Assembly (NCBI RefSeq): GCF_002904335.1
Contig: NZ_PPHF01000136.1
Coordinates: 124,001 to 188,000 of the forward strand
Reading direction: 5' to 3'
DNA: 64,000 bases
From: Amycolatopsis sp. CA-126428
GTDB taxonomy: Bacteria; Actinomycetota; Actinomycetes; Mycobacteriales; Pseudonocardiaceae
Part shown: positions 62,396 to 64,000 of the stretch, one piece after another
Layout: every line of letters begins with the position of its first letter
Position numbering within the stretch: the first letter of the stretch is position 1
Notes under the pieces: model-generated
Database searches by the model: none
What the model was told of the DNA's origin: nothing
What the model saw: only the letters and a program-made list of their open reading frames with translations
Translations under genes and position numbers: made by a program

Positions 62396-63361
62396 CTGGA
62401 CTTCGCCGGTCGCGATCCCGTCCGCGAGGCCGGTGATCCGGCCGCCGCGTTCGCCCAGCGCGATCAGGCCTTGCCGCGCGTCCGGCGCGGCCAGGCTGAT
62501 CCGGACCCCGGCCCGTTCGACGTCGAGGTTGGCCGCAAGCGCTTGCGCGCCTTCGTATCCCGCGTTGATCGTGGCCGCGAGGCCGCCGGTCGACGCGAGC
62601 GAGCCGCGGGCCGCGCCGAGCCGGCCGAGCGCTTCGTCGACGATCGGCAGCAGCGCGTCCCGGTTGCCTTCGGTCATCGCGCGGACGAGCTGCGGGTTCG
62701 AGCCGGCGACGCGCGTGCCGTCGCGGTAGGACCCGGCGGCCAGCGACATCGCCAGCGGGCCGCCCTCGGCGCCGATCGTGGCCAGGATCGCCGCCAGCAG
62801 GTGCGGCAGGTGCGAAATCCGGGCGACGGCTTCGTCGTGCGACTCCGCGGGCAGCGGGACGACGTGCGCCCCGATGTCCAGCACGAGCTTCGCCACCTCG
62901 GCCCAGGCTTCGAGGTCGGTGTCCTCCTCGACGGCGACCACCCACGGGGCGCCCTGGAACAGCGCGGCGTCCCCGGCCGGCCAGCCGGAGTTCGACGTCC
63001 CCGCCATCGGGTGCCCGCCGACGTACCGCGTGTACGGCACGCGACGGCGGACCGCGTCCAGCACCGGGGCTTTCACGCTGGTCACGTCGGTAAGCAGGCA
63101 GTGCGACGCGTGTTGGTTGACCAGGCGCAGCAGGTCTTCGACGGCCGGGAGCGGCACGGCGAGCACGACCATCGCGTCCTCGGCCGCGGCCCGGTGCAGG
63201 GCCGCCTCGACGTCGGTCGTGACGTCGTAGCCCGCTCTGCTCGCCGCGTCGGCGTCCACTTCGGATACCGCGGCACCCCACGCTGTGCGGCCGTTGGCGG
63301 CCGCCGCGCGCAGCAGCGACCCGCCGATCAGCCCGAGCCCGATCACGCATACGTCTCGCAC
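62393..63361 (-). CDS. tyrA: Prephenate dehydrogenase
   Basis: This 322-residue enzyme of tyrosine synthesis converts prephenate to 4-hydroxyphenylpyruvate with NAD(P). The Rossmann motif is VIGLGLIGGSLLRAAAANG, and substrate-site landmarks are TDVTSVKAPVLDAV, GGHPMAGTSNSGWPAGDAAL and AESHDEAVARISHLPHLLAA. The C-terminal ACT domain of some homologues is absent. It starts with GTG at 63361. It lies 34 bases after the end of the FadH-like gene. The aminotransferase at 23826 could perform the next step. Confidence 0.94.
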   Translation of the reverse strand: MRDVCVIGLGLIGGSLLRAAAANGRTAWGAAVSEVDADAASRAGYDVTTDVEAALHRAAAEDAMVVLAVPLPAVEDLLRLVNQHASHCLLTDVTSVKAPVLDAVRRRVPYTRYVGGHPMAGTSNSGWPAGDAALFQGAPWVVAVEEDTDLEAWAEVAKLVLDIGAHVVPLPAESHDEAVARISHLPHLLAAILATIGAEGGPLAMSLAAGSYRDGTRVAGSNPQLVRAMTEGNRDALLPIVDEALGRLGAARGSLASTGGLAATINAGYEGAQALAANLDVERAGVRISLAAPDARQGLIALGERGGRITGLADGIATGEVQ

Positions 63362-63395
63362 GGGCCCATCCTGCCAGTGCCGGACGCATCTGGGG

Positions 63396-64000
63396 CTATA
63401 GCGCGGCGGCGAGCCTCGTCCCCTGGTCGATCGCGCGCTTGGCGTCGAGTTCCGCGGCGACGTCGGCCCCGCCGATCAGGTGCACCGGCAGCCCGGCGGC
63501 GCGCAGGTCGTCCGCGAGATCCCGCACCGGCTCCTGACCGGCGCAGACGACGACCGTGTCGACTTCCAGGAGCCGGGGCACGCCGTCGACGGTGATGTGC
63601 AGGCCGTCGTCGTCGATCCGCTCGTAGGTGACGCCGGTGAGCTGCTCGACGCGCTTGGCCTTGAGCGCGGCCCGGTGCACCCAGCCGGACGTCTTGCCGA
63701 GCCCGGCCCCGATCCCGGACTTCTTGCGTTGCAACAGGAACACCTGCCGTGGTGACGGCTCGGGCCGCGGTGTGCCGAGCCCGCCCGCCGCCTGTTCCGG
63801 ATCGGTGACACCCCATTCCGCCAGCCACGCGTCGAGGTTCAGCGCCGGCGAACTCGTGTGCGTGAGGAACTCGCTGACGTCGACGCCGATGCCGCCGGCC
63901 CCGATCACCGCGACCCGCTCGCCGACCGGCTTGCCGTGCTTGACGACGTCGACGTAGGACAGCACCTTCGGGTGGTCGATCCCGGGCAGCGACAGCACGC
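63396..64000 (-). CDS. fadH: 2,4-dienoyl-CoA reductase C-terminal part (FadH-like), cut by the window edge
   Basis: Only the last 200 or so residues are in the window. They match the FAD/NADPH half of FadH-type 2,4-dienoyl-CoA reductases: LPGIDHPKVLSYVDVVKHGK, the second nucleotide motif VAVIGAGGIGVDVSEFL, QVFLLQRKKSGIGAGLGKTS and the end IGGADVAAELDAKRAIDQGT. The N-terminal OYE-like barrel and iron-sulfur region must lie beyond 64000. The full enzyme removes double bonds during beta-oxidation of unsaturated fatty acids. It ends 34 bases ahead of tyrA on the same strand. Confidence 0.9.
   Translation of the reverse strand, partial: VLSLPGIDHPKVLSYVDVVKHGKPVGERVAVIGAGGIGVDVSEFLTHTSSPALNLDAWLAEWGVTDPEQAAGGLGTPRPEPSPRQVFLLQRKKSGIGAGLGKTSGWVHRAALKAKRVEQLTGVTYERIDDDGLHITVDGVPRLLEVDTVVVCAGQEPVRDLADDLRAAGLPVHLIGGADVAAELDAKRAIDQGTRLAAAL

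Overview
The window is chromosomal DNA from a very GC-rich, filamentous, sporulating-type actinobacterium. An SsgA-like protein (15052-15456), a WhiB3-type protein (47547-47855), a mycobacterial-style anti-SigF/SigF pair (46190-47382), two secreted chitinases, and many GTG starts and four-base overlaps all point to the Pseudonocardiaceae, most likely Amycolatopsis or a close relative. Genus placement is inference from family resemblance. No phage, plasmid, IS transposase, CRISPR array or large antibiotic gene cluster is visible.

Layout. 1-5968: Ldh-family oxidoreductase, S4 protein, secreted trypsin-like protease, SDR, membrane protein, and a CitA/CitB-type two-component system transcribed away from (6122-8865) a three-gene nitrate/taurine-type ABC importer. 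9089-14955: glutamic (G1) peptidase, DUF1345-like membrane protein, large LuxR/AAA regulator, S1 protease. 15052-22168: SsgA-like protein, frameshifted MFS gene with its Lrp regulator, lone KAS III, adenylate cyclase, FBP zinc-finger protein, methyltransferase, GntR regulator. 22212-29484: acetyltransferase, VOC remnant, TSUP permease, HisC-like aminotransferase, dienelactone-hydrolase-like protein, acetoacetyl-CoA synthetase, MprF-like protein. 29550-29754: tRNA-Ser(GCT) and tRNA-Arg(ACG). 29904-33946: a TPR-CHAT protease divergent from an intracellular S8 protease, plus a small membrane protein. 34137-37126: translationally coupled chitinases behind DasR-type sites. 37207-39500: 2,2-dialkylglycine decarboxylase and its LysR regulator. 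39478-45659: hydrogenase-maturation-type protease, Sel1-repeat protein, HNH nuclease, hydrolase, frameshifted 3D-domain protein, nitroreductase, aldo/keto reductase, MarR regulator. 45704-48427: SigF partner-switching cluster with whiB3. 48483-57219: membrane hydrolase, SnoaL pair with TetR, decayed MFS gene, lipoprotein, ABC-2 exporter with MarR/GbsR-like regulator, TetR with NmrA-like protein, SGNH hydrolase. 57637-64000: sigma factor with a small partner gene, polysaccharide deacetylase, SRPBCC protein, FUSC permease, MT0933-type antitoxin, prephenate dehydrogenase, and the end of a FadH-like reductase.

Most notable: (i) the divergent CHAT/S8 protease pair next to tRNA genes, a candidate conflict or cell-death module, possibly linked to the sigma factor plus carboxypeptidase-regulatory-like gene pair 24 kb away; (ii) a dispersed 60-70 bp nested palindrome in three copies, two between convergent genes and one read in frame inside an MFS transporter; (iii) two mirror-image SigF-type promoters sharing one 12-bp palindrome between anti-sigF/sigF and whiB3; (iv) DasR-like boxes ahead of both the chitinases and a 3D-domain cell-wall protein; (v) several very clean operator palindromes (21458, 38561, 54729, 55879).
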